Shown: positions 44,995 through 56,948 of the stretch, one piece after another
Numbering within the stretch: the first letter of the stretch is position 1
Layout: each line of letters starts with the position of its first letter
Assembly (NCBI GenBank): GCA_958510825.1
Contig: OY294052.1
Location: 4,857,816 to 4,921,815 of the forward strand
DNA: 64,000 bases
DNA from: Brachypterus glaber
Taxonomy: Eukaryota; Arthropoda; Insecta; Coleoptera; Kateretidae
Reading direction: 5' to 3'
Notes under the pieces: model-generated
Seen by the model: only the letters and a program-made list of their open reading frames with translations
What the model was told of the DNA's origin: nothing
Database searches by the model: none
Made by a program: the position numbers and the translations under genes

Positions 44995-45470
44995 TATCAC
45001 ATATTTTAAAGGCACTTTTTAAAGACTGTTCTTACCCCTTGGCCCCAGAATTATTGTGTATAACTATGAAAATAGCTTAATCTGAATGTAATAAATGTAA
45101 TGAATATGACTTGGCAAGTTAAAAATAGATTTTTTGGTAGCTCATCATCATAGCTTTTGGAGCTTCTAGCAACTAAAGGAACCCGATTCGGAGTCTAGCA
45201 ATTTGAAAATAGCTTAATCTGAATGTACTTTAAGACATATACAAAATATAGCCGGGAGCAAATAATTAAATAAAAATGGTCACCAGCTCTGCGACCATTA
45301 AAACAATAAATGGAAATAAAAAAAGATATAGACAGGCACTTATAAATTCAGATTATCATTTAGTTTTACAAAAAATTTACATATTTTGTTATTAAATTTA
45401 ATTTATAAAGTTATCTCTGCATAGAGGTCTTTATAATTTTTCTCAAACCAATAATATGCGCTACAGAATT

Positions 45471-46158
45471 CTCGAGGGGCTGACCGCGAGGAAATCTTTT
45501 GTACAAGCCAAAGGAACTCTGAGGAACTCTGGAGGAACTCCGGAGGAACTCTTTGCAAAAAGGAACTCTTTTGTACAAATTTCAGACGCGGTCAGAAAGA
45601 ATTATTATTTATTACCCATGCGGATTAACGTTTTTATTTTCAAACTAGATGAGCCGTTACAAACACCTTATCAAAACATCTTAGCGCCATTTTTTTTTGA
45701 AGGGGCGCTGAGTTTGGTAGAACCGTCAGGGACAAAGCTTTTTTTCTTGAAGGTAATTTTGGGGCGGCAAGTTTGGTAGAAACCGTATTTGAAGGGGCGC
45801 CAAGTTTGGTAGTAAGTGTCAGGGACAAAGCTTTTTTTCATTAAAGGTTATTTTGGGCACCAACTTATTTTTTTGTAGGGGCGCCAAGTTTTGGTTAAAA
45901 CTGTCAGGGACAAAGCTTTTTTCATGAGGGTATTTTTTGGGCGCCAATTACTTTTTTTTTTGTAGGGGCGCTAAGTTTGGTTGAAACCGTCAGGGACAAA
46001 GCTTTTTTTTTAGGGTGCCTTATTGGCAGTAGTGCTTGCATGCATAGCAGTAATTTCTACCGCTTGTTTGCCAGACATGAACCCTTAAGGAACACAGGGG
46101 GAACTCCCAAGGAACTCTGGAGGAACTCCGAAGGAACTCTTTGCCCCTCGAAAATTCT
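45471..46158. mobile_element. Word-array element k (word GGAACTC), around minisatellite S
   Basis: GGAACTCTGGAGGAACTCCGG-type words cluster at 45515-45565 and again at 46085-46145. The ends CGAGGGGC (45471) and GCCCCTCG (46151-46158) are inverted. The centre is minisatellite S. Confidence 0.45.
45686..46015 (+). repeat. Minisatellite S, locus 3
   Basis: Five units of about 60-75 bp with GGGGCGCCAAGTTTGGTAG, AACCGTCAGGGACAAAGC and a T run. The 107-codon frame here is the minisatellite, not a gene. Confidence 0.7.
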
Positions 46159-46446
46159 TAAATTACATGTGACTTTTTTCTTGCCTGGCCCAGGTCCTAG
46201 ACGAGGGGTATTTTCAGTAAAGGTAGGTTAGCTTTAACCTCGAAAAAAGTCTAGGGGCGGCTCACGAAATAACAAAAGACATTCATCGTATTTATCCAAA
46301 TACTATTATAATTTCTCCAAAGGGGGGACACATTTTTTTAGCCGGATCTCAGCCCCCTTTGGCTAGTATGGACTTTTTCCTATACATCCTTTTATAATTC
46401 ATTGCGATGTAAAAACCTCTAATTTTTAAAAGTTCTTTATTTCATT
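46159..46446. other. No gene recognised
   Basis: GC-richer patches (46175-46265, 46318-46380) without an open frame that resembles protein. Confidence 0.35.
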
Positions 46447-46447
46447 T

Positions 46448-47471
46448 AATAAATAGCCCCCCTAGGGGCTGCCAAAAATTGCCGTTGCGCACAGTATTTC
46501 ATGTACACTTGGCGGGGTATTGGTTAAAGTTTTCAACTAGCAATAATCGCACCTCGGATTTGCCTCATTGGTTACGATAATGCCTCTGCGCAAAGCTGAC
46601 GATATTCAATTTTTCAATCGTACTTATCCACTTTTTCTGTTTATCTACTGGTAAGATTTAATTCTTATTCTAAATATTGGAAATTTACCTACCTCTTTTA
46701 CCTTTAGGTAGTCTACATAATGCAGGTAATTTGCTTTGATGAACCCACAGGCAAACCTATGAATTCTGGGAATTCTTAGGTCATTATTATTTAAAAAAAT
46801 GGTCCAAATGGTTAAAAGCCTTTCCAAAATTATCAATATTTTATTATCTTGTAAGAACTCAAATTTTAGTTGTCACTATGAATTATTGTTTTTTTTTGCT
46901 GTTTAAAAACAGACCCCTTTGCAAGTTCTGTCAGCAACTTAAGAGATAATACTTACATTTTAAGCGTTCAAGATTAATCATGAACCAATTTCAGAAAATT
47001 TGACCAACAAAAAATAAAAAAAATCTGATTAAGTTTTATTGACAAGTTTTTCCAGATTTTATCTTAAAAAAAAACAAAAATTAAACATCAAATGACCTCA
47101 AACTATTTTTATTTTAAAAAATGCAAACTTATTATGAGTTAATGGGCTGTCCACTCCTTTTACCTAAGGATTTCCTAGAATTTGGGTTGGTCTAAAGTCT
47201 ACACAATTTACCTTCCGCATTTTGCATCGCCAATAAATAGATTTGTCATGTAAAATTACATCCTACCAGTAGAGGAACAGAAAAAGTGGATAAGTACGAT
47301 TGAAAAATTGAATATCGTCAGCTTTGCGCAGAGGCATTATCGTAATCAATGAGGTAAATCCGAGGTGCGATTATTGCTAGTTGAAAACTTTAACCAATAC
47401 CCCGCCAAGTGCACATGAAATACTGTGCGCAACGGCAATTTTTGGCAGCCCCTAGGGGGGCTATTTATTAA
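46448..47471. mobile_element. Foldback element H
   Basis: Arms of about 200 bp are inverted (46448-46650 and 47267-47471), starting AATAAATAGCCCCCCTAGGG. Arm landmarks are TTGCCGTTGCGCACAGTATT and CAAAGCTGACGATATTC. The interior is AT-rich and non-coding. Confidence 0.7.
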
Positions 47472-47986
47472 TTGAAAGACAATTTGACTAGTCTAGTCTA
47501 TAGAAATATTCAGAAAATTCTTGTTTTTTTTCTGTTAACAGAATTAGTTTTTACACTTGAAAAAACTAATTTATATGAGGAACAAGTTTACATTTGCTTA
47601 CTATAGAACAACTTGTAAAGTTTAAAATGTAAACGGGATTTCGAGATTTTTGAATTTTTTGACTAGATTTCTGAAAAATCGTTTTTCAGTTTCGCGCGGA
47701 CAAGAAAACGTGACATAGGACGGACAGACAGACATCTATTTTTAAAAGCTGAATTGCATATAACGCACATTTATTTGAAGTTATAACAGAATGCTAGGGG
47801 CTCTTCACTAATTCTGATAACAAATTAAGACAAGATTGAATTTGGATAATCTTTACAGCAAATTTTGAAGAAAGTTTTCAAGTTCTATGGTGTTTTCTTA
47901 CATTGGTACTAAAATTTTTGATTTTGGACACTTTTTTCGGGGTCCGAAGTAAACGTAATGCCTATATTACTCTGCGGTGAAGCTCA
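47472..47986. other. No gene recognised
   Basis: Contains one GACGGACAGACAGAC run near 47718; otherwise nothing recognised. Confidence 0.35.
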
Positions 47987-48273
47987 GGGCCGTGGTTATG
48001 AGGGGGGGGGGGGGGGGGCGGTTGGTGCCGCCCCTCATAACCACGGCCCCCCCAGCTCCCCCAGCCTCCCCCTAGTTACGCCTATGGTTTAAAAATATAA
48101 AAGTTGCATTTTTAGCAGTAGTGGAAACGTTTTTTTTATTTTAGTCATCAACTTTTTCGTCGGGGGAATAAAAGTTGTAATTTTAGCAGTAGTGGATCTT
48201 GAAATTCGAAAAAATTGTGATTTTCGACATTCGCCCCCCCCCCTCACCAATCTTCTTCGCTACGGCCCTGGTG
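47987..48273. mobile_element. G/C-tract MITE (CAGGGCCGTGG ends)
   Basis: Ends CAGGGCCGTGGTTATGAGG and CTACGGCCCTGG are imperfect inverted repeats. A run of about 18 G (48001-48018) begins a near-perfect hairpin to CCTCATAACCACGGCCC. A CCCCTAGTTACGCCTATGG fragment of the 8802-8950 family is embedded. Confidence 0.5.
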
Positions 48274-49289
48274 AAGCAACACGGAATATAATCAAAATCA
48301 CAATTATTATGCAGTATTACAATGTAAGAAGCAGCTCATCTGTAAAATAAATTATGAAATCTTTAGTGTGCAAAATTATGGAAAGTGGATTGAAAAGAAC
48401 GTTGCATTTACAATATAATGAATATTGCATATTACTTTATTAAATTGCAAAAACTAAGACAAAATCGCCTTTAAAGCCGTAACGGTTACAGTTACGGCGT
48501 AACTCCCTTGGGATCGTTTTTGAAAGTAGGTACAAGTGGAGAAGGATTTTCTTGATTTAGTCAGTCACAGCCAAACTAAATCATTGATTTTTTTAGTGCT
48601 TTGGTTCGCAAAACGGGAAATTTTACCTTTAAATACTTTTTTTTCTCTCGAAAACGGTTAATACTACGGTATTAAAACGATACCAGGGTCGTAAAAATGC
48701 TATCTAGGAGTTTTAAGGGTTTTTTTCTTTCGAAAAATTGTACCTATCTCGTTTTAGGCTTGATTTCAATATTTTCAACCATTTTTTTGTTGGTAAAAAA
48801 AAATGTCTGTCCTATAAATGTATCGTTTTGTTAGTAGCTGAATTTTTATAACTAACAAGTTTGAAAATTTTGCCCAGTCTGTTATTTTGCAAATTCGCTT
48901 TTGGTTGTGTGCCTGTACACTTAAATTTCAACGGTCAGTGAAGAATGTGGTGGAACAACCTTGAAAAAGTCCGATCGTCTGTAGTGTAAGCCCTATGCTG
49001 CCCTGATTAGCGCAAAAGCCGTAGTCGCTCAAATGGCGTAAACTTAATCAAGGGTACATTTCCTCAAAAAACGCTCTGCATTTACGAACATATTCTAATT
49101 TTAGGAAAAAACCAATCCCTAAAACCACCATACACATTAACACCCTAAATCATCCCTTAGTGCCTATATTATAATATAGGGGCTCAGATATATCTAAATA
49201 CAATACCAGCCCAAAATATTCATGTAAACGACCTTTTGTAAAAAACTGAACCACTAAGATAAAAAGCGCCACCTCCCAATCATGCCTGA
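48274..49289. other. No confirmed gene
   Basis: 48495-48690 has family L words (TCGAAAACGGTTAATACTACGG). 48928-49042 is GC-richer and open for short stretches with one stop inside (LKKSDRL, stop, CKPYAALISAKAVVAQMA, stop). It could be a decayed coding fragment; no family recognised. Confidence 0.3.
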
Positions 49290-49560
49290 GATGGGAAATT
49301 CCACTGTTCAGTTGGGAAAATCCACTGTATTGTTGGTAAAATTAAGTAAATTTAGTGGTAGATTTCGGGAATTGATAGAACAGTTGGGAAAATTTAGGGA
49401 TATAGTTGGGAATTTAGCCAGTAGTTGGGAAAATTGGTGTACTTATCGCAGGGATAAATAAAATAAGTTTTTGGGAGTGAGGACCTTTTTTTGCACGGCT
49501 TGGGAGTTAAAAAAATTCTCAATTTTAGGTTGGGAAAAATATGGTCCGCCTCCCCCCATA
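49290..49560. repeat. Irregular tandem repeat (AGTTGGGAAAAT)
   Basis: AGTTGGGAAAAT or close variants recur about nine times at irregular 20-45 bp spacing. The end (GGGAGTGAGGACCTTTTTTT) resembles 18163-18182 inside element d2. Confidence 0.5.
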
Positions 49561-49615
49561 AAAGCGCTTTGGACCACCCCTGCGTGCGACCTTCAATTAG
49601 AAACAGAATAAATTT

Positions 49616-49875
49616 TATAAAACCAAAGAACTTTTACCTCAAGAATAAAGTTTTTACATTTTTAATTTAAGTATAATGATTTGAATTCATGATAAGGTGG
49701 AAATTACGCAACATCGCTACTAGGTAGCCCGAAAGTCGACTAGCGACATCTACATTTTACACCACAAAGCTGTATCGCGTTTCTGTTAGTAAATAAACAA
49801 ACAAAAAGATGACACCTTCATAAACATTGGTCTGAAATTACTTCTTGAGGTAAAAGTTCTTTGTATAAAACCATG
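49616..49875. mobile_element. Small foldback MITE
   Basis: AAAGAACTTTTACCTCAAG (left) and CTTGAGGTAAAAGTTCTTT (right) are perfect inverted repeats near the ends. The interior is non-coding. Confidence 0.5.
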
Positions 49876-50127
49876 CAAGCGAAAATCTAAATGTTGATAA
49901 TTTTCAAAATACGACTTTTCCGCGTAACAGTGCAGTATTTATGAGTTCCAGCGAACCCAAACATCTCTAAGATTTACGTATAAATTTGCATAATATCTGG
50001 TCCACGACATTTATTAACAATTAAATAAATATTGATTAGTTACCGTAACGGACGCCTGTTTAGACGGCTTGGATTCGCTTCATGAAACAAGTACACTGAG
50101 AATTTGTTAACCATAAGGAAAAAACTA

Positions 50128-50765
50128 CTTGAAACGTTGCAAGCACCCTGTCAAAACATCGGCACTATTGTACACTAGAGCCATCTAGTTTGTAAATTTC
50201 AAACTAGGTGTTTTGTTTGATTTTAAATTCTGTATCTTCAAAACATTATATTCTAGCAAAAAAACTGTATATAACATTTTTTATAGGGCTTAAAAAGAGC
50301 TTTTATTTCAAATATAATTTTTTGAAATCGGGTTATAAATATGTGAGATATGCTAAAAAAAACCTTTTACTGCTTTAAACGCCAATATCTCGAAAACAAT
50401 GAGTTTTAGGAAAACGTTGTTTATAACATTTTTTGACCAATTTAAAATTATCTTTTATATAAGTGCTAAATTAACCAAATACAATAATAATTGCCTTAAT
50501 TATAAACAAAAAACGCTAAAAATAGGAGTTTTAGCCTATTTTTACCCCCTTACCCCCAATCGTTTACCCCCAAATGTAATCAGCTCTTCGGAATACGATA
50601 AGAAACAATATGCAAAAAAACCGCAAGTCAATATCTCCTTTAGAAATGGAGTTAGACAGTTTACACCCAGACAAACACACGGACGCAAAATTTTTTTTTA
50701 TTGATTTCGACGAAGATTTCAATACATCGGCACTCTTAGTAGCACTAAGTGCCGATGTAATGATA
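50128..50765 (+). mobile_element. Repeat R1, copy 4 (uninterrupted)
   Basis: The fullest copy: starts TTGAAACGTTGCAAGCACCC and ends in the palindrome CATCGGCACTCTTAG...CTAAGTGCCGATG. Serves as the empty-site reference for the insertion at 22520-23389. The 101-codon frame on it is not protein-like. Confidence 0.65.
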
Positions 50766-50799
50766 TCTAAAAACTTCAAATGATCTTAAAATGATATTA

Positions 50800-51210
50800 A
50801 AAACCCTAGTGCCACAGGCGATTTTTTTTTTAAATTCTTAAACAGTATTAATACTGAAAATTTCAGAAAAATGCAAGAAAGCTGCTCTAACGCCGCAGGT
50901 AAACGCAAACGTATTTTTTTACGCTTAAGATACAGTCTCAAATAAAAAAAAAACGTAGTAGGGCCGAGTGCCACAGGCGAAATTTTTTACAAACTTGATG
51001 GTCTAGTTTCATTTTTTAAGAGTTTTATTATTCTAAATTTCACAAAAATTCAAAAAAGCCCTAGCGCCGCAGGCGATTTTTTTTTAAGAATTTCACGCTA
51101 AAGTTTTACAATCTTAAATAAACACGTAAATTTTTTACGAACTTTTTTGTTATTCAAAATTTCACAAAAATGCGAGAAACCTCCAAAAAGTCCAAATTTT
51201 TTACGAATTT
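50800..51210 (+). repeat. Minisatellite X, locus 2
   Basis: Inverse of 41395-41850: four units with CCTAGCGCCGCAGGCGA-like cores and TTTCACAAAAATGCGAGAAA landmarks. Confidence 0.65.
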
Positions 51211-51319
51211 AAAGGTCCATTGTCCACTTGAACGTAATATATAACTTAAATTGCGATATTAACAAGAAATTTTTATTCCTACATAATGGTAAAGCTTATG
51301 GCCTTTTGGTTTGTCCTAT

Positions 51320-51526
51320 CCCTTGCGACCTTCAACTTACTCTGGAAACACTCTGGAAACAGAGTCAGAGTGAAAACATTCTGCTGCCAACGTGTTTCCA
51401 GAGTGGTTTTGTGCCATTTTGTCAGAGTTGAATCAGAGTGGTTCCAGGCTTGATTCACAGTAGATCCAAAGTGGGTTTGGACTTTTTTTTTTAAATCAGA
51501 GCGTTTTCAGAGTGTTTTCGTTTGGA

Positions 51527-51563
<37 letters not shown>

Positions 51564-51721
51564 AAACGAAAACACTCTGAAAACGCTCTGATTTTACTCT
51601 AGGAACGTTATGGATAAAGGGCACAAATACACTCTGGAAATACTCTGGTAACAGCATGATTACAAAATGTTATTAGAATGTTTCCAGAGTTTTTTCAGCG
51701 TGATTGTAAAGTCGCAAGGGA
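51320..51721. mobile_element. Word-array element i (word ACTCTGGAAAC) with poly-A hairpin
   Basis: Ends CCCTTGCGACC and GTCGCAAGGG, flanked by AT on both sides (51318-51319, 51722-51723), a 2-bp duplication. ACTCTGGAAACACTCTG and complement words recur throughout. The centre is a long perfect hairpin (GTTTTCAGAGTGTTTTCG / inverse) joined through a run of about 30 A (51531-51559). Confidence 0.6.
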
Positions 51722-51723
51722 TG

Positions 51724-52280
51724 CCCTTTGGCATATGATCTGTGGCCTACGTAAGAAAATCCCAACAAAAATCGTGACAAAATCGTGATAAATTGTGAGG
51801 AAAATCCCAACAAAAACCGTGATTATTTTATCATAGGGGGGCAATTAACCCCCATTTGGTTTGGAATACCAGCTTGAAACCAGAATAGATACCCTGGCGT
51901 ATACTTCTTTATAGTAAACATATTATGAAATTTTCATGATGAAAAATTATTTACACAGCAACGACTACGAAACAAATGCTGTTTTCTAGTCTTGAATAAT
52001 ATCCTTTTTCCTGCAAGAAATAAATACTGTGACCTACGTTACACTTGACCTCACACAAATATTATACGCACCAAAACGGCTCAAACTACGAGCATACCAG
52101 TGGCGTAACTACTATGTAGCAAGTGTGTGCAATACACACAAGCCGACGCACTATGTTGTCAAAGAGAAAAACAGTGTTTATTTTTTTGTGGATTAAGTTT
52201 TAAATGGTTTACTGTAGTGTACGTTTTTCCCGATTTGTAATATTTAGTTTTTGTTTTTTGGGGCATAGGGCTTCAAATTT
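51724..52280. other. No gene recognised
   Basis: One transposon-like end, CAGTGGCGTAACTACTATG, near 52091; no partner found. Confidence 0.35.
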
Positions 52281-52447
52281 GACTAAAGTTGATTTTCTAA
52301 TTTAGGTAATGTAACGTTTCGACGATCGATATTCGTTGTTTTCAAACAGAGAATTAATGACTAATATTTGGCTTTAATTGTCTGTTTGAAAACAACGAAA
52401 ATCGATCGTTGAAACGTTTTAGTAAATTAGAAAATCAACTTTAGTCA
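52281..52447. mobile_element. Foldback insertion with GTTGAAACGTT core
   Basis: Arms of about 65 bp (GACTAAAGTTGATTTTCTAA...GTTTTCAAACAG and inverse) around a 30-base loop. Each arm holds CGATCGT(C/T)GAAACGTT, which recalls the GAAAC part of a hammerhead with a CAACGA / TCGTTG stem II. A CTGANGA core is not present. No flanking duplication was found. Confidence 0.45.
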
Positions 52448-52596
52448 GATTGATCTAAAGTCTTAAGACTAAGTGTCCCATTAAAATATTTTTTTTGCAA
52501 GGTATAACTAAATATTTATTTTATTTATATGGGTGGAATGACATTTGAGATATAATAAAATATAAAAAAATAATATGAACATATACTACACAGGTC

Positions 52597-53517
52597 AACA
52601 TGGTTTAGTTGTTGGACAGCTAAGGGTCATTTCCGAAGTAATTTGCTGCGTAGGATCCGAATCCGGGGTCAGAATTGGCCCATCACGTCAGGATTTTGTG
52701 ATATTTGAGGTTATGTACCCGAGAAAAGGCGTTTTTTCCTACTTTTGAGGTTATGTACAGGGTGCAAAAAATTGTTGTGGTCTGTCTCTCCAGTTAAATC
52801 ATTTAGTAACACTCTTACCCTTTAATTTAAGAGTTCAAGAGATCAATCACGATTTTTTTTCGCAAAGTTATGACTATACGAAAAATCGCTTGAGTCGACA
52901 TCATCAAATCGGAACGTAAATGAGTAGCCGACCAACGTAAATGAAGAGTGATGTTGAGTGAATTTTTATCGCCAACAATTATATAATTATATAATGTAAA
53001 CTAGAAACATTTTTCAATATTTAAATGTTTTTTGCAAATCTTAATCCGCCATTTTGAATACGCCATATTGGAAATGCAAATTTTAATTTTCCGACTTTAT
53101 ATTCGTTCTCAGCGACTTCAAAAACCCCAAAGTGAAAATTTTCAAGAGAAATTACACAATAAAAAATTATTGTCTCAATGGCTTTTAAAATGCAAATGCT
53201 AATGACGTCGAAGGGATATATTTCGTAACTTCGAATAGTCATATCTTTTCGAAAAAAAATCGTAATTGATCTTTTGAACTCTTAAATTAAAGGGTAAGAG
53301 TGGTAATTAATGATGCAACTGGAGAGACAGACCACAAAAAATTTTTGCACCCTGTGCATAACCTCAAAAGTAGGAAAAAACGCCTTTTCTCGGGTACATA
53401 ACCTCAAATATCACAAAATCCTGACGTGATGGGCCAATTCTGACCCCGGATTCAGATTCTACGCAGCAAACTACTTGGGAAATGACCCTCAGCTTTCCAA
53501 CAACTGACATGACCCGG
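52597..53517. mobile_element. Foldback element I
   Basis: Arms of about 265 bp are inverted (52597-52862, 53255-53517). Landmarks: TTGGACAGCTAAGGGTCATT, GGGGTCAGAATTGGCCCATC, AACTCTTAAATTAAAGGGTA. The loop is AT-rich with a 73-codon minus frame of doubtful meaning. Confidence 0.7.
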
Positions 53518-53841
53518 TATTTGTAGACCTTTGCTATTTGTACTAAATAAATCTAATTAATTATTTCATCAATTTTATAAGAAATGTTAAAAACAAAAAC
53601 ACCTCAAACAAAACAAATTTTGCCTAATATCTAATAAACTTTGAACTATATTGTATTGAAACAATAAAAAATATTATGGTTAGATTTAAAATTTTAACAA
53701 ATAATTGGCATTATCTACATATAGAGATAATTAAAAGTACTAAACACTGCACCTTCGCAAAAATAGTAAATTTGGCATTAAAAACAAAATTGTATGATTT
53801 TTTTAAAAACATGTTGAAGAAAATTTCTATTTCTTTAACTA

Positions 53842-54257
53842 AGGACACTAGATCTGTGGCGCTACATGAACGCTAAGAGACAAATGAAAAACGCCGTTGC
53901 CATACTTTGTTTACTCACATAATCTACTGCAAAACGTTAATACCGAAATTGAATTTTATTCGTAACATGTTATTATGCATTAGGTATACTGGAAACTTTT
54001 CTGTTTCTGTTCACAAATTACACTTCTTTAACGCAGATAACCACTATTGCAAAACATTCTAAATATTATTTCGACGTCAAAAAATAATTCGATTTATCAA
54101 AAAACGGCATCTATAAATGTCGAGTTTTGGACACCGCCCTATTTTATTAAAAGCAGTAGATTATGTGAGTAAACAAACTATGGCAACGGCGTTTTTCATT
54201 TGTCTTTTAGCGTTACTGTAGGAAACTTAACTAGAGTTTACAGATTTAGTGTCCTTA
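53842..54257. mobile_element. MITE with TAAGGACACTAGATCTGT ends
   Basis: Ends TAAGGACACTAGATCTG and CAGATTTAGTGTCCTTA are imperfect. The inner arms (AACGCCGTTGCCATACTTTG / AACTATGGCAACGGCGTT) are nearly perfect over about 70 bp. Confidence 0.6.
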
Positions 54258-54903
54258 TACTTAAACTCCTCAAATTTATCTTGAAAAAATAAAAATAAAT
54301 GTTTGAATAGAAAATTTTATAAGCTTTAAATTCCGTCCGAATAATCAGGTGACTTAAAATTTTTTGTACCAATAAGAATACAGGACAGCTACGTGTACGT
54401 CGGACGTATACATAGCCACTTCGTTAAAAAAAATCCCCCTCGCCTCTGCCTCCGTTGTGCCCCCTAATAATATCAAATATATACCAAAAAAATATTTGGC
54501 TTATGTTATTTTAGTGTTCCAAATTTGAAGTTGATATTTTAAGCCGTTACCAAAAGTTAAAGGGGCGGACTTTTGACACGCACTGTATGCAGATTATAGG
54601 TTTTTTAAGTAAATATGCCGATATTATCTGCAGATAATAATAATAATTCGTGACCGAAAATTTACAATTTGGGCGAAGGCGTAGTGTTCGGTACTTTTAG
54701 GTCACGGTGTATAAGTGCCATAAATATAAAATTAACAATTTATTTATTCTAGATTAATAAACAGAATCTATATTATAGATTTCATAGAAATAATAAATTA
54801 TTTAATACCTATCATTATAGAAAGTTAAAGCGTATCTTAAAGAAGCGTTGTGAAAATACATAGATTTAAATTCTAATTTTGAGAGCAATGATATTGTAAT
54901 TCC
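54258..54903. other. Old repeat fragments, no gene
   Basis: 54360-54600 resembles 4155-4340 in layout, and 54660-54720 shares GGCGAAGGCGTA with the SINE body near 3004. Nothing coding. Confidence 0.35.
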
Positions 54904-54911
54904 ACAGAAGC

Positions 54912-55165
54912 CAACGAACTAATAACTCTTCTCTCTAGAATAGGTATTTCATTTGTAAAAACTGACAAAAACGTAGCCAACATATACATTTGTCTGTCTT
55001 ACTCACACAGCTTTGTTCTAACAGAGATAACAATAACAGTTACTGGTAATTGTTATTGTTCAGGCCTGAATATACCTATTATTTGTTTACAAACAAGTCG
55101 AGATGTTGGCGATACTTTATATTAACGGTATGCGTATTTTAGAGAAAAGAGTTGTTAGTTCGTTG
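54912..55165 (+). mobile_element. hAT-type MITE D, copy 5
   Basis: 254 bp, ends CAACGAACTAATAACTCTTC and GTTAGTTCGTTG, flanked by the 8-bp duplication ACAGAAGC (54904-54911, 55166-55173). Confidence 0.85.
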
Positions 55166-55410
55166 ACAGAAGCATAACATAAAAAGTTTCCATGTTCAGC
55201 CGCATGATGAGAACAAAAATAGAGTACTGAATGTAAATTTACAATGCAAAATTTTGAAATTTTTAAAAGACCTGTGCACTAGATACATTATCGAAAAGAC
55301 GTCATAATTTAATTTAAAAATTGTTAAAAGCAAGCATTAAAAAAAAAACAGAAGTTGATGAAACAAGTTATATTGAAATTTTTTTATATTACCTGAAAAT
55401 GAGAAATATC

Positions 55411-55610
55411 CCCTGGTTGAAAATAGAACTTGACCTAACGTTGGGTGAATGTGGTTTGAATGTTAGATGCCTCGGGTTAAAGTGTAACGTTACTATAACG
55501 TTTATTTAAACGTTATTCTAACGTTAGGCAACTAACGTTAGAAATCGGGACATTTATACATTAAAAACGCGTTAAAAAGACGTAAATCTAACGTTAAATT
55601 TCTACTAAGG
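55411..55610. mobile_element. Word-array element j (word TAACGTTAG), locus 2
   Basis: Ends CCCTGGTTGAAAATAGAAC and AAATTTCTACTAAGG are loosely inverted. About 200 bp of AACGTTA, CTAACGTTAG and AACGTTTATTTAAACGTT words lie inside. Confidence 0.5.
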
Positions 55611-55762
55611 ACATGCTGAACATGTAAACAGTTTATGTAAAATAAATTTGATATGTATAAATATCATAAGTATATAAAATATTGACTAGAATATATTTAA
55701 GAGACTGGGCTGCAAAGGAAAATAACAGATATTTTTTTTTATTTAGAGAGAGCGTTTTCACG

Positions 55763-56175
55763 GCATTCCTGAAGGATTACTGAGATGAAGTAGCTCTACA
55801 GAAAAATCTGATTATGGATCATTTACAGCTAAATCCAGAAAACTTGTTTTTGGTAAATAATGGTAAATAATCTTCTGCAAAATAATTTTGACAATAAATT
55901 GCATATATTCTTGAAGGATTCCGGAAAAATATAGCAATTTACTTTAAAGATATTCGGAATCAGGTAAAAAAATACTATCCGAATCGTTCAACAAAATATG
56001 CAATTTATTGTCACAATTATTCTGCAGAAGATTATTTACCGTTATTTACCAAAAACAAGTTTTCTGGATTTAGCTGTAAATGGTTCTGTAATGTGTAGAC
56101 CTTCTGCTACTATGATCCTTAATCAGATTTTTCTGTAGAGCTACTTGATCTTATTAATTCTTCAGAAATGCTGTG
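55763..56175. mobile_element. Foldback MITE (GTAGCTCTACAGAAAAATC arms)
   Basis: Arms of about 145 bp are inverted: AGTAGCTCTACAGAAAAATC...AAACTTGTTTTTGGTAAATA, then the inverse. Part of the arm (CAGAAAAATCTGACTATGGA) is also near 26218. Confidence 0.65.
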
Positions 56176-56705
56176 TTTTATAAATATCGTTTCTCAAAAT
56201 ACGTAGAGAAGTTAATTATTTTTATGCGAAAATATAATACAAAATAATAAAATAACATATGTTAAGTCATATGACTTTTAAAAATATACTTGTAATAAAA
56301 CGCAAAAAATGAGATCCTAAAATCAAGATGGAGGCCAAATCTGAAGGTTTTGGCCAAAAATACTAATTTTACGCGAAAGAGCGTCCAAAGATCTATTATA
56401 TATCTATAATAGGTATGCAAATTTTCAGAGTTTTCTGATAGATTAGGATCATTTGCATTTTACCAATGTTGGACTGACATAAATGAAATTTATATGACCC
56501 TCGATAATAAAAACGAGTTATATTTAGTGAGAGAATATAATATGTGTGAGCAGCGATAATACCACACTGACAAAACAATGTCGTCAATAGAAACCATTAT
56601 ATTCTCGCAAAAATATGCATATGTGTATGTGTATGTATAATTACTTTAAGTAAATCAGTAATATAGAAATATAAGATAAAAAAATAATTAATTATTAATT
56701 ATAAG
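56176..56705. other. No gene recognised
   Basis: AT-rich with no defined feature. Confidence 0.35.
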
Positions 56706-56707
56706 TA

Positions 56708-56946
56708 GGTATAGGGTCGGTTGAGCTAGTCCCCTCCACTTTCCAGTTAGGCCACGCCCCCCGTTTCTGTGTAAATACACAATGGCGGCTTCCGGCGGCG
56801 GGTAATTCAAAAATAAAAAAAAACAGTTTTAACAAGGCGGTTTTTTAAACTTTTGAATTTCTGCCATTTTGAATTTACATCAATCAGGAGCGGGTAGCGT
56901 GGCCTAAATGGAAAGTGGAGGGGACTGGCTCAACCGACCCTATACC
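56708..56946. mobile_element. TA-flanked MITE (GGTATAGGGTCGGTTGAGC ends)
   Basis: Nearly perfect inverted ends of about 50 bp (GGTATAGGGTCGGTTGAGCT and inverse, with TCCCCTCCACTTTCCA), flanked by TA (56706-56707, 56947-56948). GC-rich centre near 56790. Non-coding. Confidence 0.7.
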
Positions 56947-56948
56947 TA

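Larger units (their letters stand above)
43387..45291. mobile_element. Foldback element E, copy 2, with two nested insertions
   Basis: Ends CAGAGCTGGTGACC and GGTCACCAGCTCTG are perfect 14-base inverted repeats. Arms match copy 1 (9603-10260). It is interrupted by MITE F (43590-43915) and by MITE G (44092-44994). Confidence 0.75.

Noticed and set aside
45456..45779. 107-codon open frame
   Set aside because: Runs through GGAACTC words and minisatellite S units; an artefact of repeats.
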